From: Actinomycetota bacterium
Lineage (GTDB): Bacteria > Actinomycetota > Acidimicrobiia > Actinomarinales > Actinomarinaceae
Direction: 5' to 3'
Assembly (NCBI GenBank): GCA_014239265.1
Contig: JAAZZH010000002.1
Coordinates: 1-49,553, forward strand
Length of the DNA stretch: 49,553 nucleotides
The number at the start of each line of letters is the position of its first letter. Positions within the stretch are counted from its first letter, which is position 1. The position numbers and the translations under genes were made by a program. Positions 7,227 to 15,145 of this stretch are shown one piece after another. The notes under the pieces were generated by a model. The model worked only from the letters and a program-made list of their open reading frames with translations. It searched no databases and was not told the DNA's origin.

Positions 7227-8495
7227 TTAAAAACTAACTATAAACTTAGCTCCACCAAGGTCAGACTTACCCACGGTAATCTTCCAACCATATTTTGAAA
7301 CAATATTTTTTACAATACTCAAACCAAGACCTTTACCACCAATATTTCTTGTTCTTGATTCATCTTCTTGCCAAAAGGGAGTAAATATTAAATCATAATT
7401 TTCTGGATGAATTCCAACACCATCATCCTCAATGATTATTGAGGGAGCTTCATCCACTATGTCGGCACTAATTATTACTTTGTTCGACTTAAATTTTTCT
7501 GCATTCCCAATTAAATTATTAAGCATCAATTTAAGAATTTCTTGGTTTGAATCAACCATTATTTCTACATTATTTTTGAAATCAACATCGGTACCTTTAA
7601 TAGTTTTCTTAATTAAATCATTCAGGAGAATTTTCCCATCAGTACCACCACTTTTAGTAGAGGTCTCAAGGATTAATAAAGCTTCTATTATTGACTGGAT
7701 TTCAATCACATCTTCTTCTATCCCAATGAGAGTTTCCTCGTCTGTATTATTTTGTTTTTTCAACTTCTCGATTTGTAATTTTAAACTTGTTAAAGGTGTT
7801 TTTAGTTCATGTGAGGCATTTGAAATAAATTGTTTCTGACTTATTGAACTTATGTGAACCTTCTCAAGAAGAGAGTTAAATGTCGAAATCAACTTTCCAA
7901 TTTCATCATTGCTTTTTACATCGTCGAGTTTTTCCATTTTGTTTAACGGTTCAAATTTAGATATTTTTTTGATAGATCGACTTATAGGTCTTAACGCTAT
8001 TTCTGTAGAAATTAAAATTCCTAAAACGACAAATACTGAAGCCAAAAGATAACTCAGCACAAAAAATCTTTCTAGGCCCTCAACTGCATTCCTAGAAGTT
8101 GACTCACTAAAGCCGATAACAATACTTACTTTTTTGTCTACACTTTCGGTTTTTATAAAATTTAAATTATTTTCATTTATTGCAAATTGATTTTTTGCTA
8201 AATTGTAATCATCAATGAGACGTGGGGGAAAAAAGCTATATTCCCTTATGAGTTTTCCACTTTGTTTATCATATACAAATACAAAATAATCTCCAAAACG
8301 TGGAGTATTTCTAAGGTTTAACTTTTTATAATCTTTTTCTAATCGTTCTGCTAAATTAGCTCTACCATCTTCTAGTGTTGTTCTGTATCTAACTTCAGCT
8401 ACTTCTTTTAAAATTTCTGGAGCAACAAAAAATCCACCACCAAGGATTAAAAGAGTTAACAATATAATTTTTGACCTTATTCCCACTCTCTTCAT
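7227..8495 (-). CDS. Sensor histidine kinase
   Basis: A 422-residue membrane kinase with TM1 at about 8-28, an extracytoplasmic sensor of about 110 residues, TM2 at about 143-167, HAMP at about 168-218, HisKA with phospho-acceptor His229 in SNASHELKTPL, and HATPase_c with an N box (LIGNAEKF), DDGVGI and GKGLGLSI. Its ATG directly follows the response-regulator stop codon, so the pair forms one unit read leftwards. It is divergent from the secreted protein at 9301 and the exporter operon, which are likely targets. The signal is unknown. Confidence 0.93.
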   Translation of the reverse strand: MKRVGIRSKIILLTLLILGGGFFVAPEILKEVAEVRYRTTLEDGRANLAERLEKDYKKLNLRNTPRFGDYFVFVYDKQSGKLIREYSFFPPRLIDDYNLAKNQFAINENNLNFIKTESVDKKVSIVIGFSESTSRNAVEGLERFFVLSYLLASVFVVLGILISTEIALRPISRSIKKISKFEPLNKMEKLDDVKSNDEIGKLISTFNSLLEKVHISSISQKQFISNASHELKTPLTSLKLQIEKLKKQNNTDEETLIGIEEDVIEIQSIIEALLILETSTKSGGTDGKILLNDLIKKTIKGTDVDFKNNVEIMVDSNQEILKLMLNNLIGNAEKFKSNKVIISADIVDEAPSIIIEDDGVGIHPENYDLIFTPFWQEDESRTRNIGGKGLGLSIVKNIVSKYGWKITVGKSDLGGAKFIVSF

Positions 8496-9170
8496 TTAAT
8501 TCCACCTATACCCATAACCACGAACAGTTTTAATGCGGCCATTTAAGTTAAAAGGTTTAAGTTTTTTTCTCAGATATCCTATGTAAACTTCAACTTTATT
8601 AATATCTTCTTCAACTGGGTATAAAATTTCCCAGATTTCCTCCAATAGTTCATTTTTTGTGACAATATTTCCATTATTCATTACTAAGAAAGCAAGTAGG
8701 TCTAGTTCTTGCTTGGTTAGTTCAATTTCAAGATCCTTACTTGTAACTTTTCTTGCATTTAAATCAATCTTTAAATCTTGAAACTCCAACAAGGCTTTTT
8801 CGTGTCCATCTGTTTTTAAAAGTCTGCGAATTCTTGCCAGCAGTTCAACTGTAGAGAAAGGCTTTTTCAAGTAATCATTTGCACCAGTATCCAGCCCTTC
8901 TTCGACATCGTATTCACCACTCTTTGCTGTCAACATTATTATCGGAGTTGTCACCCCAATCTCTCTAACCTTTGCACAGACTTTATAACCATTCATTTTT
9001 GGCATCATGATATCTAAAATAACAAGATCGGGTTGGTCTTCAATGATTTTGTAATATCCAGATTCCCCATCAAAAGATTGATCAACAAAGTACCCCTCAT
9101 TGACTAAGGACTGTTTTACTAATTCTGATATTTTCTTATCATCTTCAACTAAAAGTATTTTTTTAACCAC
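8496..9170 (-). CDS. OmpR/PhoB-family response regulator
   Basis: A 224-residue regulator with a receiver domain (acidic pocket VEDD near 9-11, phospho-acceptor Asp53 in ILDIMMPK, Lys103 in LKKPF) and a C-terminal winged helix ending in RIKTVRGYGYRW, which is typical of the OmpR/PhoB class. It uses a GTG start. It is co-transcribed with the kinase and divergent from 9301. The intergenic region holds repeats suited to this regulator class. Confidence 0.94.
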   Translation of the reverse strand: MVKKILLVEDDKKISELVKQSLVNEGYFVDQSFDGESGYYKIIEDQPDLVILDIMMPKMNGYKVCAKVREIGVTTPIIMLTAKSGEYDVEEGLDTGANDYLKKPFSTVELLARIRRLLKTDGHEKALLEFQDLKIDLNARKVTSKDLEIELTKQELDLLAFLVMNNGNIVTKNELLEEIWEILYPVEEDINKVEVYIGYLRKKLKPFNLNGRIKTVRGYGYRWN

Positions 9171-9222
9171 AACTTAATAATGACAATATAAATTTATTTA
9201 TCAAGCGATTGGATTTATTAAC

Positions 9223-9242
9223 CTCAGGAACCTCACAGGTTT
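9223..9242 (+). promoter_or_regulatory. Candidate response-regulator operator, copy 1
   Basis: CTCAGGAACCTCACAGGTTT matches 17 of 20 positions of the element at 11071-11090 upstream of the exporter operon. It contains AACCTCA twice, 9 bp apart. It lies between the divergent regulator gene and the secreted protein gene. Confidence 0.55.
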
Positions 9243-9243
9243 T

Positions 9244-9259
9244 TAAGGATACCCTAAGG
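9244..9259 (+). promoter_or_regulatory. TAAGG direct repeat with 11-bp period
   Basis: TAAGG at 9244-9248 and 9255-9259 repeats at one helical turn, as OmpR/PhoB-class sites often do. It ends about 10 bp before TGCTACAAA (candidate extended -10 at 9270-9275). CTAAGGT also follows the copy-2 element, at 11097-11103. Confidence 0.4.
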
Positions 9260-9300
9260 TTCCAACTGCTACAAAAGAGTATGAAAAAGAAAGGACGAAT

Positions 9301-9780
9301 ATGAAAAAATTATTATTAGGAATAGGCGTTTTTGGACTTGCTTTCGGTGTAGGTATCGTTGGTATCTCTTATGCTGCAGAAATTCCTATGGATGAAAAGG
9401 TATTTATTCAAGATGAGGTTTCTACGGATAAAGACAACAAACCCAATCTGCTAGAAGAGATTCTACTAGGGCTAGTTGAGGAAGGTACCTTATCAGAAGA
9501 TCAGGCTGACACCATATTGAACACAATGGAAGAAAAAAAAATTGAGATAAAAGCAGAAAGAGATGAAATCAAAAATCTAATTAGAGAAATGCTTGAAGAT
9601 GAAGAAATTACTTTGTCAGAACTGGATTCAGTAGATAGTGTTAATCAAGAGAAAATAGATCGATTTAAACAACACTATTCCCAAGAGCTTCAAGACGGGG
9701 TTATAACTCAAGAAGAGTTTAAAGAAAACATGATAGGACGTCACAAAAAAGGACATCATAAGTTGAAAGGCAATAGGTAA
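9301..9780 (+). CDS. Secreted acidic helical protein, possible envelope sensor or chaperone
   Basis: A 159-residue protein with a signal peptide (about 1-26, cut near SYAAE), an acidic helical region containing LVEEGTLSEDQADTILNTME (a pattern common in small secreted helical proteins with short helix-turn-helix repeats), and a basic, His-rich tail (GRHKKGHHKLKGNR). The AAAGGA ribosome site lies 5 nt before ATG. It is divergent from the two-component genes and carries the shared upstream element, so it is probably a member of that regulon. A role like that of CpxP or Spy is only an analogy. I do not recognise a named family with confidence. Confidence 0.7.
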   Translation: MKKLLLGIGVFGLAFGVGIVGISYAAEIPMDEKVFIQDEVSTDKDNKPNLLEEILLGLVEEGTLSEDQADTILNTMEEKKIEIKAERDEIKNLIREMLEDEEITLSELDSVDSVNQEKIDRFKQHYSQELQDGVITQEEFKENMIGRHKKGHHKLKGNR

Positions 9781-9831
9781 CTAGTTAAGTATTTGTGTGT
9801 TGGTTTTCTCCCTAGCCCAATACACATTTAC

Positions 9832-9837
9832 TAAAAT
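9832..9837 (+). promoter_or_regulatory. -10 box for leaderless start at 9844
   Basis: TAAAAT followed by 6 nt and then ATG 9844. This places the expected transcription start at the start codon. Confidence 0.5.
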
Positions 9838-9843
9838 GTAACT

Positions 9844-10419
9844 ATGAAAAAAACAAAAGTAATATTCCTAGTTTTTGTATTAGTCTCTTCTTGTTCCTCA
9901 TCAGATGACTCTCAAGGCGTTATTTCTAAAAATGATTTATCGAATGATACAACAGTGACAACGATTAAAGAAGAGGTCGTTCAAGAGATAATTTCACCCG
10001 AAGATGCTCAATTTTTACTAGCTAGATGCTTAAGAGACAAGGGATACGACATTAATGATCCAAAAAATGGTGAAAGTTTACGAAGTGTTTTACAGCCAGT
10101 GTTTTTAGCTACTGATCAAAAAGGTAGGGATGAACTTTTTGAGACAATTCAGATATGTGCTGAAGAAAATGATATTCCACTTGGCAATAATGCAGACTTT
10201 GAAAATCCAGAAGATGTAGCGGATAGACTAGACACAGAGCTTGAGTTTGCACAATGCTTAAGGGAAAAAGGCATAGAGGTTGAAGACCCTAGCACTGAAA
10301 GACCCCTTAGGCCTATACTTGTTGGCCTCGTACAGTCTGGACAATACCTAGAAGACCAAATTAGAGAAGCTGCAGGAGAATGTTTTGATGATCTAGAACT
10401 TGAACCACCACAAGGTTGA
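9844..10419 (+). CDS. Lipoprotein with two Cys-Cys units (paralogue 2)
   Basis: A 191-residue lipoprotein: signal peptide to VSSC (lipid Cys17), linker, unit 1 with ARCLRDKGYDINDP (Cys62) and Cys105, and unit 2 with AQCLREKGIEVEDP (Cys138) and Cys180. The Cys-Cys spacing is 43 and 42 residues. The two units look like an internal duplication. It has its own apparent leaderless promoter. It resembles uncharacterised actinobacterial proteins with a CMREHG..PDP motif. The function is unknown, but its position between the secreted protein and the exporter operon links it to that system. Confidence 0.78.
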   Translation: MKKTKVIFLVFVLVSSCSSSDDSQGVISKNDLSNDTTVTTIKEEVVQEIISPEDAQFLLARCLRDKGYDINDPKNGESLRSVLQPVFLATDQKGRDELFETIQICAEENDIPLGNNADFENPEDVADRLDTELEFAQCLREKGIEVEDPSTERPLRPILVGLVQSGQYLEDQIREAAGECFDDLELEPPQG

Positions 10420-10439
10420 GGTTAAAGCTACATATAATT

Positions 10440-10445
10440 TATAAT
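10440..10445 (+). promoter_or_regulatory. -10 box before the 10451 lipoprotein
   Basis: TATAAT with 5 nt to ATG 10451, near-leaderless. A second TATAAT at 10433-10438 would give a short leader. Confidence 0.45.
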
Positions 10446-10450
10446 TTTAT

Positions 10451-11050
10451 ATGTATAAAAAAGCTTCATTAATTTTGGTATTATTTACAGCTTGTTCATT
10501 ATTCCAACAAGAAGAACAATCTGTTGTTTCTGTTGCAGATACCGATAAAGGAAAAGAAGCAATTGCTCTTGGAGTTGAGCTTACAGACGAACAAGAAGAA
10601 ATTTCAGATGAAGATGCCCCACTAGTCCTTGTTCAGTGTGTAAATGAATCTGGTTATAAATTTAAAGAGCCAAGAAATTTTTTAGATTTATATACAACTA
10701 TCGCTTCCTATTTTGAAACTTTAACTACTGAAGAACAAGAGGAACTATGGAGTAAAATAGAAGACTGTGCTTTGGAGTATAATTTATGGGGAGTTGCAGA
10801 CGAGAATCAATTTGAGAACCCAGCTGAAACCGGGAAAGAGTTAGATAGAGCACTTCATATAGCAACTTGCTTTAGAGAGAATGGATACCCGAAGGTCCCT
10901 GATCCTAATTACTTTAATAGAGATGTGAACCTTGACGCATATACAACCGAAGAATGGGATTTTAGTGAAGATGACCCAATTGTTCAGACATGGCAAGCCT
11001 GTGAGGAAACATTGCCAGAAGAGTTGAAAGGTGAGGAGTGGGATGATTAA
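10451..11050 (+). CDS. Lipoprotein with two Cys-Cys units (paralogue 3)
   Basis: A 199-residue, strongly acidic lipoprotein: signal peptide to LFTAC (lipid Cys15), unit 1 with VQCVNESGYKFKEP (Cys63) and Cys106, unit 2 with ATCFRENGYPKVPDP (Cys140) and Cys184. It shares YNLW and FENPxE segments with the paralogues at 6722 and 9844. It lies just upstream of the exporter adaptor gene. A ligand-binding or regulatory role at the outer face of the membrane is inference only. Confidence 0.77.
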   Translation: MYKKASLILVLFTACSLFQQEEQSVVSVADTDKGKEAIALGVELTDEQEEISDEDAPLVLVQCVNESGYKFKEPRNFLDLYTTIASYFETLTTEEQEELWSKIEDCALEYNLWGVADENQFENPAETGKELDRALHIATCFRENGYPKVPDPNYFNRDVNLDAYTTEEWDFSEDDPIVQTWQACEETLPEELKGEEWDD

Positions 11051-11070
11051 GAAACTTACAAAAATAATTT

Positions 11071-11090
11071 CTCAGAAAACTTACAGGTTT
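11071..11090 (+). promoter_or_regulatory. Candidate response-regulator operator, copy 2, exporter promoter
   Basis: CTCAGAAAACTTACAGGTTT, 17 of 20 identical to 9223-9242. TAAACT at 11093-11098 is a plausible -10 just after it, so a regulator bound here would occupy the -35 region of the exporter promoter. Confidence 0.55.
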
Positions 11091-11113
11091 AATAAACTAA
11101 GGTAACTAGAACA

Positions 11114-12700
11114 ATGATAAAAAATATATTTAAATTAAAAAACCTGTATGTGTTAATTACTATAACTGCTCTTGCTTATGGAGGGTATTATTTTGGTACT
11201 CAAAACACTGATGCTACGACAAGTAATAAAACCCTAGAATTAACAACCGTAAGTATTCAACAAGGAGATTTATCAAAAAAAGAAGAATACAATGGGACAC
11301 TAAGGCAAACCGACAGCAAAATTCTTAAAACTCCTATCGCTGGAGTGGTCACTTATCTTCCAGAAGAAGGAACAGTAGTAAATTATGGAGAAATCCTTTT
11401 TGCTGTCGACAACAAGCCTGTAATTTTAGTTGAGGGATCGATACCTTTTTACAGGACACTAGATTTAAATTCAAAGCCTGGACCAGATGTTTTACAACTC
11501 GAAAAAGCACTACAGTTTTTGGGTTATTCTTCTGAAGATTTTATTCCAGATGAGACATTTGATGAGATAACTTCGACCATGTTAAATTCTCTTTATCTTG
11601 ACTATAAAATTGATACTAAATCAGAAATAACTCCGACAGAACAAGTTGCAATCAACTTAAAAGAGTCAGCCGTTGAAGCTATTGAGCAGACAATTGAAAA
11701 TGGAGGAACAACCTTAACACAAGTCAACGATAAAAAGAAAAAGCTAGATGATGCCAAAGAAACAGCAATTGAGGAAAGCACTGCATGGAAAGCAGCAGAT
11801 ACTGCTATCAAGAATGCAGAACAAAGCTTGACATTATATAGAGACGCATCAAATCCAAAGACAAAAGAAAAGACTGCTGATGGAACTTTAGATGGTGCCA
11901 TTGAGGACTTAGAGCAGTCAATTGAAGAGCAAAAAAGAATCAAAAATTTAGAAAAAGGAAAAGAGTCAGGAATTGATGCCACAGAGGCATTAGCAATTGA
12001 AACAGCTCAAAAGGCTTATGACGACACATTAAAAGCATATAATGATGGTGTCGATCAGGTGGCAGAATTAGCCAAAGAGAAAGAAGAGCTTGAGGAAATC
12101 ATACTTTCGTCTAAATCTGAAACTTTCTCACCTACTAATGCTTATGCATCTAACTCCCCACTTATTGTTGGATCATATATAAACAATCTTGGTTCTGCGG
12201 TTGGACTTAATTCTCAACTTTACAATATATCTTCTATCGGAATCGAAGTTGTATTTCAGGTAGATGCAACAGATCAGGAGACTGTTTCCTTAGGTGATAG
12301 TGTAGAAATTGAACTACCAACGGATGAAAGGGTCCCAACAATAATTACCTTCATAGACCAAGTTGTCACACAAACGCAAGCTGGTGATTTCATAGAAGTG
12401 ACACTAGATGTTCTTAATCCAGAATCTATCGAAGTTTACGACCAAGCTCCAGTAAAAGTATTTGTTACAACTGAAGTATCTGAGAATGTTTTATATGTAC
12501 CCGTTAATGCCTTAATAGCACTAGCTGAAGGTGGGTATGCAGTAGAAATATTCAGTGGAGATGTAGAGGGTGAAGTATTTGATGGAGATTCTGGAACTGA
12601 CACCACTTATGTTGCAGTTGAAATAGGTGTGTTTACTGATGGATTTGTAGAAATTATTGGAAATTTTCAAAAAGGACAATTGGTAGTTGTACCTAGATGA
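11114..12700 (+). CDS. HlyD/MacA-like efflux adaptor with peptidoglycan-binding domain
   Basis: A 528-residue membrane-fusion protein. The N-terminal TM is at about 10-26, followed by a split lipoyl-like segment with GVVTYLPEEGTVVNYGEILF, a peptidoglycan_binding_1-like domain (PGPDVLQLEKALQFLGY) and a long coiled coil (about 175-335, rich in Lys/Glu/Ala). The C-terminal beta-barrel region resembles MacA-type adaptors (ENVLYVPVNALIAL). The gene overlaps the ATPase gene by 4 nt. Monoderm Actinobacteria use such adaptors with MacB-type ABC exporters. The peptidoglycan-binding domain suggests anchoring to the cell wall. The substrate is unknown. Confidence 0.82.
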   Translation: MIKNIFKLKNLYVLITITALAYGGYYFGTQNTDATTSNKTLELTTVSIQQGDLSKKEEYNGTLRQTDSKILKTPIAGVVTYLPEEGTVVNYGEILFAVDNKPVILVEGSIPFYRTLDLNSKPGPDVLQLEKALQFLGYSSEDFIPDETFDEITSTMLNSLYLDYKIDTKSEITPTEQVAINLKESAVEAIEQTIENGGTTLTQVNDKKKKLDDAKETAIEESTAWKAADTAIKNAEQSLTLYRDASNPKTKEKTADGTLDGAIEDLEQSIEEQKRIKNLEKGKESGIDATEALAIETAQKAYDDTLKAYNDGVDQVAELAKEKEELEEIILSSKSETFSPTNAYASNSPLIVGSYINNLGSAVGLNSQLYNISSIGIEVVFQVDATDQETVSLGDSVEIELPTDERVPTIITFIDQVVTQTQAGDFIEVTLDVLNPESIEVYDQAPVKVFVTTEVSENVLYVPVNALIALAEGGYAVEIFSGDVEGEVFDGDSGTDTTYVAVEIGVFTDGFVEIIGNFQKGQLVVVPR

Positions 12701-13377
12701 AATCAAAACAAAAAACTGTAATTGCTCTAAAAAATATATCTAAAATCTATGAAGGGCCACCACAAGTTAAGGCTATAGACGAACTTTCTTTAGAAATTCA
12801 GGAAGGTGACCTTGTTTCAATAGTTGGTCAATCCGGTAGCGGCAAGTCAACACTACTCAATATGATCGGGCTATTAGATACAGTAACAGAAGGTACTGTT
12901 GAGATAGAGGGTCAAGATATTTCAAGTCTTTCGGATAATGAGTTATCAAAATTTAGGGGCGAAAAAATTGGGTTTATATTTCAAAGTTTTTTTCTACTCC
13001 CCGGTCTCACTGCTCAGGAAAATGTCGCAGAAGGCTTGCTCTATCAAGGCATTAAAAGAGAAGAAAGATTAAAAAAAGCAGCAGATGTACTTGAAGATGT
13101 TGGTTTAGGAGACAGAATAACACATCAACCAAAAGAACTTTCTGGAGGACAGCAACAAAGGGTTGCTATTGCAAGAGCACTAGTTCAAGATCCGGCATTT
13201 ATACTTGCGGACGAGCCAACTGGAAACTTAGACAAAGAATCTGGAATGAATATTCTCAATATTCTTAAAGAATTAAACAAACAGGGAAAAACTGTAGTCA
13301 TGATTACTCACAATCAAGAGCATGCAAAGAAATTTAAAAAAGTTATAACTCTAACTGACGGAAAGATCGTTGCCTAA
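12697..13377 (+). CDS. MacB/LolD-type ABC exporter ATPase
   Basis: A 226-residue ABC ATPase: Walker A GQSGSGKST, Q-loop FQSFFLLPGLTA, signature LSGGQQQRVAIARAL, Walker B FILADEPTGNLD and H-loop ITHNQ. The LLPGLTAQENV and ADEPTGNLD text is typical of the MacB/LolD/FtsE-like class. It overlaps the adaptor gene (ATGA) and is followed directly by the permease gene. It drives the mechanotransmission-type export predicted for this operon. Confidence 0.94.
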   Translation: MKSKQKTVIALKNISKIYEGPPQVKAIDELSLEIQEGDLVSIVGQSGSGKSTLLNMIGLLDTVTEGTVEIEGQDISSLSDNELSKFRGEKIGFIFQSFFLLPGLTAQENVAEGLLYQGIKREERLKKAADVLEDVGLGDRITHQPKELSGGQQQRVAIARALVQDPAFILADEPTGNLDKESGMNILNILKELNKQGKTVVMITHNQEHAKKFKKVITLTDGKIVA

Positions 13378-14559
13378 ATGAAACAGAGATTAAAAATTAA
13401 AGACCTTTTTTTTGTTGCATTATATGGAGTAAGAGCAAGAAGAGGTAGAGCAGCTCTTACCTCAATCGGCATAGGTATCGGGATTGCAGCAATAGTAGCA
13501 GTAACAGGTATTTCAGCATCTGGTCGTGCTGACCTATTAGCAACTCTTGAATCTCTTGGTACAAACCTAATAAAAGCTTCTCCACAAGCAGGCTTTTTTG
13601 GAACTCAAGAAAAACTACCTGATGGTGTTGTGGGTATGGTTGAAAGGATAGGTCCAGTAGAAGAAGTTACTTCTACAACTCAAACAGATTTAATCGTAAG
13701 ACGCAGTGATTTTATTTCTGAGTTCGAAGGCGGTGGAATATCGACTATAGTCACAAGTCCAGAACTCCTTCAGGTTGTTGGGGGAAACTTAATTGAAGGA
13801 AGATTTATACAGGATGGTTTATCAAATATTCCAGTTACTGTTTTAGGTAGTGTTACAGCTTCTAGGTTAGGAATAAATACCTTAGAAACTCCTACAAAAA
13901 TTTTAATTGGTAATGAATGGTTTGGAGTTGTAGGGATTTTAGATGAGCTAAAAATTCATCCAGACTTAGACAGATCTGTATTTATTGGATATGGGGTTGC
14001 TAAAACTCTTTTCGACATAGACAAAGAACCAACAACAATTTATGTTAGAGCAAATCCTACGTACATTGAAGATGTTGTTGAAGTAATAGCACCCTCAATG
14101 AATCCAGAAAATCCAGATCAAGTTCAAGTTTCTAGACCCTCTGATGCGCTAGAGGCACAAGAGGCTGCTGATGCAGCGTTTACAAATTTACTTCTTGGCC
14201 TTGGTTCTGTTGCGTTACTCGTCGGAGGGGTAGCTATTGCAAATGTCATGGTTATGTCAGTTCTTGAACGAAGGATGGAGATTGGTGTTAGGAGGTCTAT
14301 TGGAGCAACTCGTAGAGAGATAAGATATCAATTTTTATTAGAGAGCATTGTTTTATCTGGAATAGGAGGGCTTGTAGGAGTAGTGTTGGGAACCGGTGTA
14401 ACCTTGGGTTATACAAATTATACAGATATAGTCTTTTCGATACCTGTTAGCCAAGTTTTAGGTGCAATCCTATTGGCCTTATTAATTGGGGCAATTTCAG
14501 GAGTTTATCCAGCTATTAAGGCTTCGAAAATACAACCAGCAGAAGCAGTTAGAAAATGA
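13378..14559 (+). CDS. MacB-like ABC permease
   Basis: A 393-residue permease: an N-terminal TM after RARRGRAALTSIGIGIGIAA, a periplasmic core (about 45-265) and three C-terminal TM helices in an FtsX domain with ERRMEIGVRRSIGATRREI and a GVYPAIKASKIQPAEAVR end. This is the classic MacB architecture. It starts right after the ATPase stop and overlaps the next lipoprotein gene by 4 nt, so the operon is adaptor-ATPase-permease-lipoprotein. Confidence 0.92.
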   Translation: MKQRLKIKDLFFVALYGVRARRGRAALTSIGIGIGIAAIVAVTGISASGRADLLATLESLGTNLIKASPQAGFFGTQEKLPDGVVGMVERIGPVEEVTSTTQTDLIVRRSDFISEFEGGGISTIVTSPELLQVVGGNLIEGRFIQDGLSNIPVTVLGSVTASRLGINTLETPTKILIGNEWFGVVGILDELKIHPDLDRSVFIGYGVAKTLFDIDKEPTTIYVRANPTYIEDVVEVIAPSMNPENPDQVQVSRPSDALEAQEAADAAFTNLLLGLGSVALLVGGVAIANVMVMSVLERRMEIGVRRSIGATRREIRYQFLLESIVLSGIGGLVGVVLGTGVTLGYTNYTDIVFSIPVSQVLGAILLALLIGAISGVYPAIKASKIQPAEAVRK

Positions 14560-15089
14560 GAAATATAATATTAACTTTTACATTGGTTTTCATCACAGCT
14601 TGCACAATTGGGGGTGAGGAAGCTTCGAAAGGTGTAGCAACTATAGAAAGTACAACACGAATCGAAGTTGTTGAAGTTGAAAAAACTTTTGAAGAGGGCG
14701 TTTTAGATTTTGCACAATGTATGAGAGAAGAAGGTATAAACTTTCCTGACCCGAGCTTCGATATTGATGGAAACCCTGAGTTTGATGATTTAAATATAGA
14801 AAATGAAGAGGAATTCGAAGAAGCTTTTGTTAATTGTGAAGATATTTTAAGAGAAGCCCTTCCAGAACAATTTGATCTCGATCCGGAGGTTGAAGCAGCC
14901 TTAGTTGATTCTTCTCTAGAATTTTCGCAATGCATGAGAGATGAAGGAATTGATTTTCCAGACCCCAAACCTGGTGAATTCGGATTTTTTGCCTTCAGAG
15001 ACGCAGATATTGATTTTGAATCAGAAGATGTTCAAAAAGCATTTGAAATATGTCAACCTGAAAATCCTCTTGAAAATCTTGATGACTAA
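14556..15089 (+). CDS. Lipoprotein with two Cys-Cys units (paralogue 4), exporter operon
   Basis: A 177-residue, very acidic lipoprotein: signal peptide to FITAC (lipid Cys16), unit 1 with AQCMREEGINFPDP (Cys55) and Cys94, unit 2 with SQCMRDEGIDFPDP (Cys126) and Cys166. It has the cleanest version of the CMRExGxxFPDP motif in the window and is translationally coupled to the MacB-like permease (ATGA overlap). Uncharacterised actinobacterial proteins with this motif often accompany adaptor and MacB-type exporter genes, which supports a shared function with the exporter. Confidence 0.8.
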   Translation: MRNIILTFTLVFITACTIGGEEASKGVATIESTTRIEVVEVEKTFEEGVLDFAQCMREEGINFPDPSFDIDGNPEFDDLNIENEEEFEEAFVNCEDILREALPEQFDLDPEVEAALVDSSLEFSQCMRDEGIDFPDPKPGEFGFFAFRDADIDFESEDVQKAFEICQPENPLENLDD

Positions 15090-15094
15090 GTAAA

Positions 15095-15133
15095 TATTAG
15101 AAACTCAAAGTAAAAGCTTTATTATCTCTAATA
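15095..15133. terminator. Possible bidirectional terminator hairpin
   Basis: TATTAGA (15095-15101) pairs with TCTAATA (15127-15133), with AAAG/CTTT inside the loop. It lies between convergent genes. The arms are AT-rich and weak. Confidence 0.3.
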
Positions 15134-15145
15134 ACTTACAAACAC

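Noticed and set aside
6722-15089. Recently acquired mobile island
   Set aside because: Base composition and start signals look like the rest, with no integrase, transposase, tRNA junction or flanking repeats. Lipoprotein duplication looks local.
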